Source: Tulasnella sp. 424 (taxonomy: Eukaryota; Basidiomycota; Agaricomycetes; Cantharellales; Tulasnellaceae). From it: a stretch of DNA of 64,000 nucleotides. Of the stretch, positions 50,362-61,720 are shown one piece after another; position 1 is the stretch's first letter; each line of letters opens with the position of its first letter. Below the pieces are notes generated by a model. The model made no database searches and had not been told where the DNA came from. It saw nothing but the letters and a program-made list of their open reading frames with translations. The translations under genes were made by a program, and so were the position numbers. The stretch covers positions 330,244-394,243 of the forward strand of contig WSUB01000017.1 of NCBI GenBank assembly GCA_019633425.1, given 5' to 3'.

Positions 50362-52022
50362 TTACTGGAATTCGCGGTCGATGGTGACCTTGACACCAAT
50401 GCCGCCAGGGTTTTTTCCTTTGACGCTAGCAGCGTCTCTTTCATCCTCCGCAAGAGGTGCGGCCTTCTCGCCCCTCCTTCGGTCGCTGAGGGAATCGTGG
50501 TCCACGACGTCGTCCTCTCCAAGGGCGTAACCGCTCTTTCCATCTTCCTCCTCCTGCTCACCAGCAGCCCAATCCCTCTGGGTCTTGGCCCTCATCTCCT
50601 CGATCGTGTACGTCTGACCTCCTCCTGGGTTGCTTCGGATGTTTTGAGAGAGCGAGTGACGAGCGCCCGCTGGGACAGGACCCTCAGAAGCAGTAGGTCC
50701 CTTGCGAGCGGCAGACGATGTGGTAGGGTTGGAGTGAGATGGCTGAGACGATGACGACATGCCGCTGTAGGTTCCTCCGTTATTGAGCTGTCCACGAATG
50801 CCAAGAATAACGCGGAGGGTCATGGTGGTCGTAAGAACGGCAGTCATGCTACAAACGAGGAAGAAAGGCTGTTAGCGTGGTTGAGGAGGAAAATTATGTG
50901 ACGAATTGTACCTGGTAATGATGGTCTTAATGGTATCTTCGGGACCGTTGGGTGTGACGATAAGCCAGAAGAGCACGTTGATCATGTTTACCAGCCAAAT
51001 GGCACCATACAAGTTCAGACCGTCACGCAAAAAGAGCTTCCACAAGTTCATTGGCCTGACAAGTTGACTCTTCCGCGACCGAGCGATGGCAAAGCCGAGC
51101 TAAGGGGTTTCCTCGGCTTAGTTTGGACGGATAGAACGGACTGTGTGCGAACGTACTGTAGCGGTGTAAAAGATGGTCGGGGCCGCCCAATAAATGCCCA
51201 CCCAGTTGTGCTTGGGACCAGCGATACATCCTTGACCGACGTCGAGGGGGACGACTTCGTAAAATGCACAGCAAATGGCTTGAACGACGACTTGTACGAA
51301 GAGGAGTGCGCCGAGGGTAAACATAACCACTTTGGACTTGTCCCAAATTGCGTACATTCGAACGGCGAGTGACACTAATAAATGATCACAACCCGCGAGT
51401 CAGTAAAGCTCATATTCGAATTGGCGTGGTTCGCGACCACTGAGCTCGGGGGGTTGGAAATGCGGGGCTATGCTCCACGTCTATGCCGCATCTGTGGATA
51501 GCGGGGATCACGCCCAAGGTGGAAAGGGACGGGTCGAGAAGACTAGAGGGTCTGGATGCGGTGAAGCGGCTTACATGAAGCAATCGCCATTAGGAAGGCG
51601 GTAACGATCGGCTCGAAGAGGAAGAAGTGTTGGCAACGCTGAACAACAAACCACAAGTGAGTTTGAAAAGACTTGTGTGTGAGTTCAAGTGATCCTACCT
51701 CCAAAGACCAAGAAGAGTCGAAAAAGGCGACCGCCACTATGGCGAATTCAATGGGCATGAGATAGCGAAGGAACTGGTAGGTGATCTTGAGCAAGGGCCA
51801 TCCTTGAGTTTTGTATAGTCTCCAAGTGCGCGGCGAGAGCACAAGAGTATCCCAGGCGGCTACGGTGAGCGTGCAAACCATCAAATACTGGGGGAAACGG
51901 TTGAAGAATTAGTAGGCTGTTGATGGCTCTGTGGCTTGGTAGGAAGATACCTTGTGAGCTGAGAGCCTTGGTGGGAGAAGGAGCGACGGAGGCAGTAAAG
52001 ACGAAATGTCGAGACCGTCCAT
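50362..52022 (-). CDS. Multipass membrane protein, DUF6533-like
   Basis: ATG 52022 gives MDGLDISSLLPPSLLLPPRL. The first helices contain MVCTLTVAAWDTLVLSPRTW and FLRYLMPIEFAIVAVAFFDS, the pattern at the start of DUF6533-type proteins of agaricomycetes. Further helices follow (FEPIVTAFLMAIAS; VVMFTLGALLFVQVVVQAIC; GLNLYGAIWLVNMINVLFWL; TSMTAVLTTTMTLRVILGI), about six or seven in all, then a hydrophilic C-terminal tail ending KVTIDREFQ and TAA. Several introns interrupt the membrane part. Such proteins have a receptor-like topology, but no ligand or pathway is known. Confidence 0.75.
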
Positions 52023-53554
52023 GGTGATGGTGAGCTCGTTGGGCCGGAGGGTACTGGAGGGAGGGAGAAGCGGGAAGGGAGGGGAGGGGGGGATGGAGAG
52101 ACGTCGCAATGTGGACTGGTTCGGGGAATGGGAACGGGGGAGTATATGATTGGCCCAGGGGCAGATTGAAAGTCCGCTGGCCGCATCCGAGCAGGGAACG
52201 AAACAGCAAAATTATTTATCCACCTGAATATTTCAATTCAAATGCCACATGAGACCAGGGCACTCAATACGTTAGCAGCCACCAATTCATTGCACATGCC
52301 GTTTCAACCTCCACCACTCTTTACGACCTTCTCCGCCAGCCAATACGTTGACCATGGCACTCACATCAACCAAAATACTAAGCGAGAGACATCTGTTGCC
52401 CGTTATTCCCGACCTTGCGGGCCACCCACTGGCTCACGTCGAGTGTTCGCAGCGACTTTACGATCTAACGAACAAGTTTGGCAGCGAAAACAGAAATACG
52501 ATGTATTCTTGGAGCTGGAAATCTCGACCCTGCGATGTCGGTCAGGTTCGCAGAAGGTCTCGGCCTTGCTTGTTCCGGACGCTCCGGGCTCTTCAACAAT
52601 TCCGCAACTCGAACTAAAGTCATCACGTGTTTCGATCCTTGTTTCAACTTTCAAAGCGCTTTCGTTCGGGGCATGCGGCAAACAGATTCTCCGGAGTCGG
52701 GACAGCCGCCAAAGTAGGAATAGGATCGCCATTTGCGCCTGGAAGGGTCTCAAGGAATGGGTGATAGGATGTTCCAACTGGAGCGTAAGGAGGTTAATGG
52801 GTGTCGAATGGATAAATGTCTTTATTCTACGGCGTATCTACATTGCTTTCTGCGCTACGACGAAGGAAGGCGCTGCGTCCGGACGGAGATTGTGCGTCGA
52901 AAGAATGTCTGGAAGGTAGTCAAGACTAGGATCGGTTTGGAGGACCTGTCATGTACGCATAGGGCCAAGCTTCAAGGCGATGATCGTCGCCGACGGGGAC
53001 TGCAAACGCGTGGCTACAACGTGCTGCACGGGAGTACGTCACATCGCCCCGCCCCGTCCCGCCGCTCAATCTCCCAATACGTGATAATGAGAGAAATTTT
53101 GAGATCGTGCACGGCGCTAGAGGGTTGTTCAGATCAAAAATCTATCGAGGGGCCTTTGACGTGGCGAGAGGGATGTTAAGGGTCGGCGGCCTTGATGAAC
53201 GACTATGGGGAGTTGGAGAGAGGATATCGATGACAGATCGCATGGTACATGGTTAGAGTATTTTGGAGGGTTGTAATAATTCCTAGTTGGCTGCAGGACT
53301 AACGAATTTCTGAGGAAATGCGCAAGTAAGCGAAGAAAAAGTTGGATAGGGGGATTATCGGCGTTAACGGAATTTGGGATTCAATCACGGTTTGAACTGA
53401 AACCTCGCCACATTGCACCCCAACGACCAACCCGCCATCGACGGCGGTCCTTCCTTCACGTTCTCTTTCTCCTTATACCACCACCTTCAACGACGGAAAC
53501 GATACCCCCGACCACGACCTCGCCTACTAGACCGGGATTACTACTAGACTTAGA
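52023..53554. other. Intergenic region with a doubtful decayed gene at 52358-52720
   Basis: The plus-strand frame at 52358 (MALTSTKILSERHLLPVIPD, then HPLAHVECSQRLYDLTNKFG) has a protein-like N-terminus. It continues better in another frame (DPAMSVRFAEGLGLACSGRS, then NNSATRTKVITCFD), as if frameshifted at about 52510-52530. A 225-codon open frame (52242-52919) runs across it in the third frame. None can be assigned. The rest, to 53554, is promoter of the next gene. Confidence 0.3.
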
Positions 53555-55875
53555 ATGACAGAAGTAATGAACCCATTTCATACCCACACCATGTAAGCAA
53601 CCGTTTCCATCTAGACCAACCCCCCTTTTCCACCTCCTTACCTTTCTCTCCATCGCAGGTACAACTCACCACCATCGTCTCCATCGGCTCACTCACACAC
53701 TGGATCAACGGACTGGAAGCAAAAATACTTCGAAGTTAGCGATTTACTGGCCGAAACGCGTGCGGAGCTCGATGAATTTACCCGAACGAGTAAGGAGCTC
53801 GAAGAGGAGTTGGAGAGGGACCTGGAAAGGACGGAGAAAGCACAAGATGATCTCAGGATGAAAGTGGCAAAGGTCGAAGGGGAACGTGATGAATGGAAGG
53901 TGAGGGCTTCGTAAACTGCTGGAGCGCAACGTTGTCCTCACCCTGCCTCATGCCGCAGAGTAAATTCATGAATCTCCAACAGTCGCATAATACGACTACG
54001 AACTCCCTTCAACGTGAACTCGAAACAACGCGTCAGTCTCTGCAATTCTACAAGGCTCAAGTGCGGGAATTAGAGCTGGGCAACGACGACCTCGAGCGGA
54101 ATGAACGTCAAGCCACATCATCTCTTGCCGATGTCGAGCAAAAGTACGCCAAAGCACTGGAAGACAAGATTCTTTTGGAGCACGAACTGCAGGATAGGGC
54201 TGTATTGGAGGAAACCTGCCAGCGACTACGGGACGAACTGCGAGGTGGGGACTTGATCGTCGGAAGCGAGGGTGAACTTCTAAACCGATTTTGTTCTCTA
54301 GATGCCAACGTCGAGATATCCGTTATGAAGGATCAAATGGAGCAGTTCAAACAGCTACCCCTTCGGCCCGCAGCCCTCGAGCGCCAGACGAGTTCTTCGT
54401 CTTCCCTACCGCTGGTCAGCCCAACAGGCAGCGAAGGGGACAATCTTATCCGCACGCCCGCACCGGACGACATCAGCTTTGCCGACCTGCAAACTTCCAC
54501 CCCAATCGCATCCAGCGCATCGACTCCGTCTATCCGATCGTCTCGTCAATCCCGCTTTTCACAGGAACTTTTCGACGAATTTGCCTTGTCAAGGGGGGGA
54601 TCCCCAACACCCTTCAACTCTAAGTCCCTCCCTTCACGCTCCAACACCATCTCCACTCCAACCCAGCAGGACTCTTCTCTTCAACGCACCCTTTCTCCGA
54701 GTTCGACCGCCACTTCGATGTCAACTGCTACCCGTCTGCCCACTCCACGCCAACGCACTCTTGGACCTTCGCCTACCGCTCAGCCTTCTCCTCGAATCCC
54801 TGTGCCCACCAGAACAGCCGCAGCCTCAAGGTCTAGGGGTGTTCAGATGGTCAGCGAGATGCGTGCACGGGTCAGGACTTTGGAGCAAAAGATCCACACC
54901 AACATGCCCCGGCTTCGCGTGACAAACACGATGGATACGAAATCTGTTGCTCCCGGTCGTCCTCGGGCTGCTTCAAGAGCAACTTCGACTGTGGCTCCTC
55001 CAAGTCATGTTCGGACCCCCAAGAAGTCGTTTGCAGTGCCGAAGGAACCTGCAAGTCCATGGGTGATGGTCGCGGATGACGGTGCAGCGAATATCACCAT
55101 CCATCAACCCGAGTCGCCCGAACGTCCACCACGCCTCCCAGCCCTCCCAAGTCTTTCACCGATCACATCTGCCCCTCTCCCTGGTATCGACGTCAGCACC
55201 ACCAGCATTCGCCCCCCTTCAAGGACTAAAGTCGGATTCCGCTCGGTCTCTGCCATGGGCCGACCAAACTTTGCAATGACAAGATCGAGCGAAGACTCGA
55301 CCAAAAATGCGCAGACCAGGTTGCTCGGACATTCGCCGACATTCCCTACTATAGGACCCAAGAAAGATCAACCATCACGATCCCCTTCAGTTGGGGCTGG
55401 CAATTTCAAGCCTCCATCTCGGATTGTTGCCTTCGCCACCGCCGCCGCCGCCGCGTCCACTGCTGCTGCGAACCAGAGAGCTGCTCCTCCCACATCACCA
55501 CCCTCTGAGGCCCGTCCTAGTACTCCTCCTCTCCAGCCGACTAACGTCCTTCGGCGTTCGTATACGACGTCTAGTCCATCCAAGCCTCCGACCATTGGCG
55601 TCAACCTTTCTCCTCGCAGGCGGGTCGACTCCGTCCACAGCAGTAAAGCAAACACCAGGGACGCCGGAACGACCCCTGGTCGGTTTGCCAAAGCTCGTGT
55701 TGTCACCAGTCCTGGAACTCCCCCACCTCCGATGCCATCAATACCGGTGGCGCATGTCAAGAACAATCTCGTTCTGGGGCAAAGCAGGATCGGCGCCCCG
55801 TCTGTTCTAACAAAGAGCAGGATTGGACGGCCGGGTTCGTCTGGGAAGACCATGAGTGAATTTGGAGCATTCTGA
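53555..55875 (+). CDS. NudE/NDE1-type nuclear distribution protein
   Basis: A dynein regulator that binds LIS1 and helps nuclear migration along microtubules. Exons 53555-53592, 53659-53899, 53959-54244 and 54302-55875 give 712 residues. The N-terminal part (about 15-190) is a long coiled coil: TDWKQKYFEVSDLLAETRAE, LEEELERDLERTEKAQDDLR, VRELELGNDDLERNERQATS and LEDKILLEHELQDRAVLEET, the LIS1- and dynein-binding helix of NudE proteins. The C-terminal 500 residues are Ser/Pro/Thr-rich and disordered, with many possible phosphorylation sites. Intron 3 has no stop when retained, so a longer frame from 53893 is only an artefact of reading through introns. Confidence 0.88.
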
Positions 55876-56706
55876 CGGGGTCGGCCTTTGCGTTCTCTAT
55901 TTATCTGTGAACTTGGATGTTGTTTTTATTCATTCTTGATGTGGAAGTTGACGCGGATCTAGTTCATGTCTTATATTTGTATTTTGATGACAATCTGTTT
56001 ATGAGCTTAGGCAAGAGTACTCAGGATCTCATGGAAGGACCAAGTCGGTCTCTGCTAATCGCCAATTACAGGACGTCTCTGAATGGGGGGTGAACATTTG
56101 TTCCACAAAGTTTGGTGTTGAAGCCCTTGGCATGTGCCAGTCCAGGATCTGACCGTTTGGGTTTTACTGCATCTCCATTACTCCTCACTCTACGGACTCT
56201 GCACTCCGTTTCTTATCCATTCCTCGGCCACAAATGAAGATCGTACTTCGCAGAACATCAAGGACCATTGGTAGCGACGAGAGATGTCCGGGGAGGCTTA
56301 CTATCGGTCCTGCCGCGCCGTCTTCTCTATCCCCATTTGCTCGGTTTTCTTGGATATGTTGGTGCCTCGGCATTAGGCACGGTAGGATACACCCAGCACC
56401 CCGGTATACGGCGCAGTCCACGCTTGAAGCAATTTAGGAATCCGAACGTCATCCCCAGCGCTCAACCTATTCCAGATCCCACCCAAGCCGTGCGGACATC
56501 CTAACCCCAGATAATCCATGGTATGCCATTATGCCATGGAGCTCGCCGCAAAGGTCATCTGAAGAATAAACTCCATGGGGAATGCAATGCTTTCGGCCGT
56601 TTTACCGAAGAACCTCGGCCCCTCCACCGGCATCAAGGTATATCTGGCTCGTCCCGACAGACTGATTGTGCTGCACAGTCCTATTCGACTACCTCAAGTC
56701 TATACA
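55876..56706. other. Intergenic region
   Basis: The 3' end of the NudE gene and the leader of the GH5 gene. Short frames at 56185-56723 lack motifs; one is the in-frame upstream extension of the GH5 frame (56575). Confidence 0.5.
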
Positions 56707-59136
56707 ATGGCCAGAGATCGTAGCATTCCTGTACCTCCTCCTTCCCCTCCAGCATCGACCGGAATTCTGCGCGTCTCAGGCAACAAGATTGTAGCAGAGG
56801 ATGGGAAGCCAGTCATCTTACGAGGGGCTGGTCTTGGCGGCCATCTCAACATGGAGAACTTTATTACGGGTACGTTTTCTTCGGATACTCAAAGTATTCT
56901 GCTTAGGAATTACAATCGAAAGGTTATCCTGGTCATGAGCATGAAATGCGACGCGCTTTGAAGGCAGCACTCGGTGAAGAGCGATACGACTTTTTCTTCG
57001 ATAAGGTTTGATCACGTTCCAAAAATTTATGCCCATGTACTGCTGACCGGAGATATCGTAGTTCTTGGAGTACTTCTTCACTGAGGCCGATGCCAAGTTT
57101 TTTGCGTCGCTGGGTTTCAACTGCATCAGGTACCTGTCTTGTTGTCTATCGCGTACTCGTGCTAAAGATCAAACCCATAGGATTCCCTTCAACTATCGGT
57201 TCGTTAATCTATCATGCTTTGGTATGCCGTTTTGCTGACGCCAGTTTACAGCCACTTCGAAGACAATATGAATCCAGGCAGGTGTATCAACTTGATCGGA
57301 AACCCCCATCCTAACTCTTTATCCTATCTCAGGCGTGTACCTTGAGCGTGGCTTTCAGTGGCTTGACCGTATTATCAATATTGTGAGGGAAGCCACGATC
57401 GATTAACTATGATACTGACGGGCGACCGACAGTGTGCAGCCGAGGGTATCTACACGATTCTTGACTTGCACGCTGCTCCAGGAGGTCAGTCCCTTGGTGA
57501 TATTATTATCTAATCTGCTCTGCTGACGAGAGTCTGTCTCCAGGCCAAAGCCCTGGCTGGCATTGCGGTTGGTAATCGTCCTCGACAGATCATGAACGTA
57601 GGGCGCTGATAAACACTCCTAAAACGCTAAAGACAGCGGCATTAACAAGGCGCTCTTCTGGGAACACGTGGAATTTCAAAATCGGGCGATTGCACTGTGG
57701 GAGGCGTTGGCAGCTCGATACCGGGGGAATACATGGGTGCGTGATGACGTTCTCTCGCGAGAAACTTGGCTGAAGATTCAGTATAGGTTGCAGGTTAGGA
57801 CCTCATGCCAATTTATCTCGGCTCACTCACCATAGTTGTGCCTACAGGCTATAATCCGCTCAACGAGCCATGCGACGAAGAACATACCCGTCTACTTGCG
57901 TGGTACAGCCGGGTGGAGAAAGCTATTCGCAAAATAGATCCTGATCATATTGTACGTCTTGAATTGATTTGGCAGTGTGAGTTGCTTACTCTTGTGGAAT
58001 AACAGCTCTACTGGGATGGCAACACATACGCTGTACGTTGGTATCTCTGGGCGCGAAGAATACTGCTAATGCTTCTCCTCGAATATAGACCGACTTTTCG
58101 CAGTGAGTATCTCCAGGGTTATGCTCAGAATCATGCGCCGACTCTTGAGCAAGTTTTGGAGAACCGCTGCCAAACTCGGTATATGCTTGCCACGACTACT
58201 CAACGTACGGTTTCCCCGATGGAGAGCCTTACAAGGGTACGGAGGAACAGAGGAGTGAGTTCCGGTTTTCATCTACAAACGACTAGCACTGACAGGGAAA
58301 AACTACTTAGCGAAACTCGTTTTGACTCTTGGCAAGAAAATCGAATACCAGAAGCAACACAACGGACCTATTTGGAACGGTACCAAAGATTTGACGTTAT
58401 CCACTGCGAGGCTGTGTCTAACATGTTCTTTTGCAGGCGAGTGGGGCCCAGTATACGCAGATGCAGACGACACGCCCGATTGGGAAGAGGTAAACAAAGA
58501 TCGCTACCATTTGGTTAAAGATCAACTTCAACTCTACGAGGATGCCGGGATTTCGTGGTCCATTTGGTTGTACAAGGTGCGGCAGCATTCGCTTCCGGAT
58601 ACCAAGTAAATTGACGCATGCACTTTGTCCTCATAGGATATCGGTTTTCAAGGCAGGTTGCCGTCCCTTTACTAGCCATGCTACATCTGACTTGGAGGCT
58701 GCAGGGATGGTTTATACTTCACCTGACACGGAATATATGAAACTTGTCAAGCCGTTCTTGGCCAGGAAGAAGCAATTTGCTCTTGATGCGTGGGGCTGTG
58801 ACTCGAAGCGGGTTGCAAGCACCTTCCAACCGATTGAGGAGTGGATGGTGGATGCAGTGAGTGCTTACTTTCAGCGAGCTTGCCGAATGCTAATCAATGA
58901 ATGCCAAGTCTCCCAACGTGGCCAACCGCTACCCTTCTCTGGGATCAGGAGCCAAGCGGCATATTAGCCGCGTTCTGAGGGAAATGTTGCTCTCGGAAGC
59001 CATGACTGTGGAATACGCCTCGTACTTTGCACCTCTGTCAGAAGCTGAGCTAGATAAAGTGGCGGCAAGCTTCAAGTTTGAGAACTGCTTGCAAAGGAAA
59101 GGCCTGAATGACGCTATACGTCCAAAGGTTGTATAA
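56707..59136 (+). CDS. GH5 glycoside hydrolase, probable exo-beta-1,3-glucanase-like
   Basis: The enzyme reads in phase through more than a dozen small exons: GILRVSGNKIVAEDGKPVIL, RGAGLGGHLNMENFITG, YPGHEHEMRRAL, FFASLGFNCIR, IPFNYRHFED, GVYLERGFQWLDRIINI, AAEGIYTILDLHAAPGGQ, then VAGYNPLNEP (acid/base Glu in NEP), LYWDGNTYATDFS, PNSVYACHDYSTYGFPDG, PIWNGEWGPVY (nucleophile Glu in GEWG), WSIWLYKDIGFQG and AFALDAW-type end. The order matches the fungal GH5_9-like group acting on beta-glucan. No signal peptide is seen at MARDRSIPVPPP. Two introns (57278-57332, 58653-58704) use GC donors, and a 7-nt exon (57787-57793) supplies VA of VAGYNP. Stop TAA 59134-59136. Confidence 0.88.
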
Positions 59137-60125
59137 GATTGATTGATAGACCGAAGTTGAATACATGTTATTGTTGAATGCCGCGAAGGAATTGGTAGTA
59201 GAGCGGAACTGCTTGTGACATAACTCGGGGACGCTTTTGCACCCACGGGGACTTTAGTGGGACGCCGTTCGCCTTCCGGGGTAGGCGTCCCCATATGACG
59301 TCACAAACCTTCTTTTGGCGTTCCCTCTCCCGCACTGCACTTTTCAGAGTCCCCTCCTCCACTCCTTAGGCGTCCCCCCTTTATACATTCCGGTTTCGGC
59401 GTCCCAATAAGCGTCCCCCTCGTCCTGTCCCGCGCCGCACACTTTTAGCATCCCATTTGTTTGTCCCCGTCCCTTTTCCATAAACAGCCTACCCTTCTAT
59501 TGTCCGTCCGCTCGCGCACCCCATAACATCAAACACCGTTGGCGTCCCCCTCGTTGTTCTTCCTCCTTGCTGACTTGATTACCCAACCCAGACCGCTGGC
59601 ACCTTGCCGTCGTTTCACACTTTCGGCGTCCCCTCTTCAACCCAAACAAAAGGCATCACCATCACAGCACTTGTTACAGCTACCAAAAAGTAAGCGTTCG
59701 CATCTATAGAGCCCCCCCGTATCAACTCTACAGCTAACGACCGCCAAGTATCGGTGGGCAACATTGCTGCCGGTTGCTTTCAAGACAGTGTCCCACCCCG
59801 TCCAACCCCGACATATTTCAATCCGAACCGAGCGAACGTTACCAAGTCGAAAATCCGCTTGACCCCCGATTGTCCTCGCGCCGTGTTCGGAAGTGCTAGA
59901 AATGATTGGTGAGTGCTTTCCGCCCTCGCTTCCAATTTGCATCACTTACTATGGGACTTTCGCCCGCGGAAGATGCGCCGCTACTGTGCAGCCATCACCC
60001 AACGCGCGCAGCCGCGCCGATCTTCGCCGTACCCAAGGACGCTTCTGTAACACTTGGAGGAGCCGGCTGTCGTCCTTCGCCCACTTTCTGCATCGCATCA
60101 CTGACTCTTGGATATATGATTAGAA
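59137..60125. other. 5' flank of the exon-intron array with recurring GCGTCCC motif
   Basis: GCGTCCC occurs at about 59285, 59370, 59400, 59412, 59542 and 59626, that is six times in 350 bp. From about 59880 the sequence takes on the character of the array: donors such as GTGAGTGCTT and a peptide-like stretch IFAVPKDASVTLGGAG at about 60018-60068. No start codon or gene model can be fixed. Confidence 0.5.
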
Positions 60126-61720
60126 CGACGCTTCATGATACAAACGGCCTTCCCGCCACCACACGATGATCTCCAACGCCCCTATAAACGCCTTCGCAGT
60201 ACTCGGAGGAGCTGTAAACGACAACCGGTAACCGTTTTTCGTTGTTATCCTGTGAATTTAACTGCTTACATTTGGATTTTGATTAGAACGACGCTCCGTC
60301 GGCCTGAAGCTCTTCGAGGCAACCAGCGGCGTCATTACAACGCCCGAAAGAGCTGGAGAGCATCACCAGATGCGCCAATGGTGGAAGACGTCGTACAAAG
60401 TATCAAGCAAGTAAAGAATTCTTTTTTGAAGCTCTCCATTATTACTCGATGGACTAACCCTCAGTTTGCCGCGCGACGATCCCCAGCCTCCTACCGACGT
60501 TCTCTCGACCTATTTCGGACGGATCACCGGCCCCGCTACTGCCGTAGGAGGTCCTACAGTGCATGTGGTAGGCGGTCCAACTATTTTTTGTTCGTAACTA
60601 ATTATTTTGCCTTCAGTTTCGCTACACGAACATCTCCACCATGCTCGGGCGTTTGCTCGACCGTTCTCGGACACGTCGCCGGCGCAACCAGCGTCGGAGA
60701 AGTTCTTATTGAGTATCTAGTAAGTGATTCAAGGCTGCTTTCAAAGTGCTCGATTCTCAACAAATCATTATACCTTCAGTTTCATTATGCGACGAACTTT
60801 ACCCTTCGTTCGAGCTTTCTCGGACATATAGCCGACGCCACCACCATTGCGGGAGTCCCTAAAAATATAAAGTAAACCATTGAACGTGGTTCCAAGTATC
60901 TAATTCCTAATTAATGGTTTGACCTTACCGTATTGCCCCGCGACAGCCCACACCTTCCTGCCGACGTTCGTGCGGCCTCTTTCAGACGCACCGCCTGTTT
61001 CACCACCATTGCAGGAGCCCCTAAGAAATATTAGGTAAGCGATTCAACAGATATTTCTAGGGGCTTGATTACTAACTGCTGAGTTTACCTTCAGCGTCGC
61101 CGCACTACAACCTCCAGCCTGCCCGCACCGTTTGTACGACCGCTTCTGGACGCAGCAGCACCGCAGGCGCCAATAGTGAAGGGGTTCAGTGAAAAGAATC
61201 AGGTAAGTGAAAAGCATTTTTTCAAGCTCTAATTCTTCACGAATGGACTGGCCCTCAGTTTCGCCACCTCTCCTCCCCGCTGGCAACGTTCATTCGACAT
61301 CGCCTGGGCGCAGCGCCGCCGGGGCCATCCTCCGAGGAGCTTCTACAACTTATTATGTGAGCTATTCGACTGTTTCTAAGTTCCCGGTTACTAACTAATG
61401 ATATTACCTTCAGTGTCGCCACGAAACGACCTCGTCCATCCCGCCACGGTTCGGTCGACATCTTTCGGACACATTGCCGGCGCCAGTACCGTCGCATGCG
61501 CTCCTATAGAGAATGAGGTAAGCAATCCAACCGATTATTTAAGTACATGGTTACTAACTATTCAATTTACGTTCGGATTCGCTGCAAGACGACCTCCGTC
61601 ATCCCCGGCCGTTTGTTCGATACATTCCGCCCGCATCGCTGGTTCCACCACTCGGTAAGCAATGGAGTCCTTCCCTGCGTGCTTGGTTACTTAATCATTT
61701 CATTTTAGTTTCGCGCAAGA
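60126..61720 (+). repeat. Tandem array of exon-like blocks each followed by an intron-like spacer
   Basis: Units begin at about 60126, 60287, 60465, 60617, 60778, 60931, 61095, 61259, 61414, 61577 and 61709 (spacing 133-178, mostly 150-165). Each has a block of about 80-125 bp followed by a spacer of about 50-65 bp. Spacers start GTAAGY, GTGAGC or similar, often carry TACTAAC or CTAAY, and end in TTCAG/CTCAG/TTTAG; two (before 60931 and 61577) have lost the AG. Blocks share a start TTTCGCYRC and an end CCGGCGCCASYACCGTCGC-like. In one frame several blocks give FGHIAGASTVA-like peptides. Block lengths are mostly not multiples of three, so no uniform frame results. Confidence 0.8.

Noticed and set aside
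53893..55875. 660-codon open frame as a separate gene
   Set aside because: Its first part reads through two introns of the NudE gene; conserved coiled-coil residues upstream show the true exons.
60135..60875. 246-codon open frame through the array
   Set aside because: It reads through several clear intron-like spacers with branch points and acceptors; its length reflects low stop density in this base composition.
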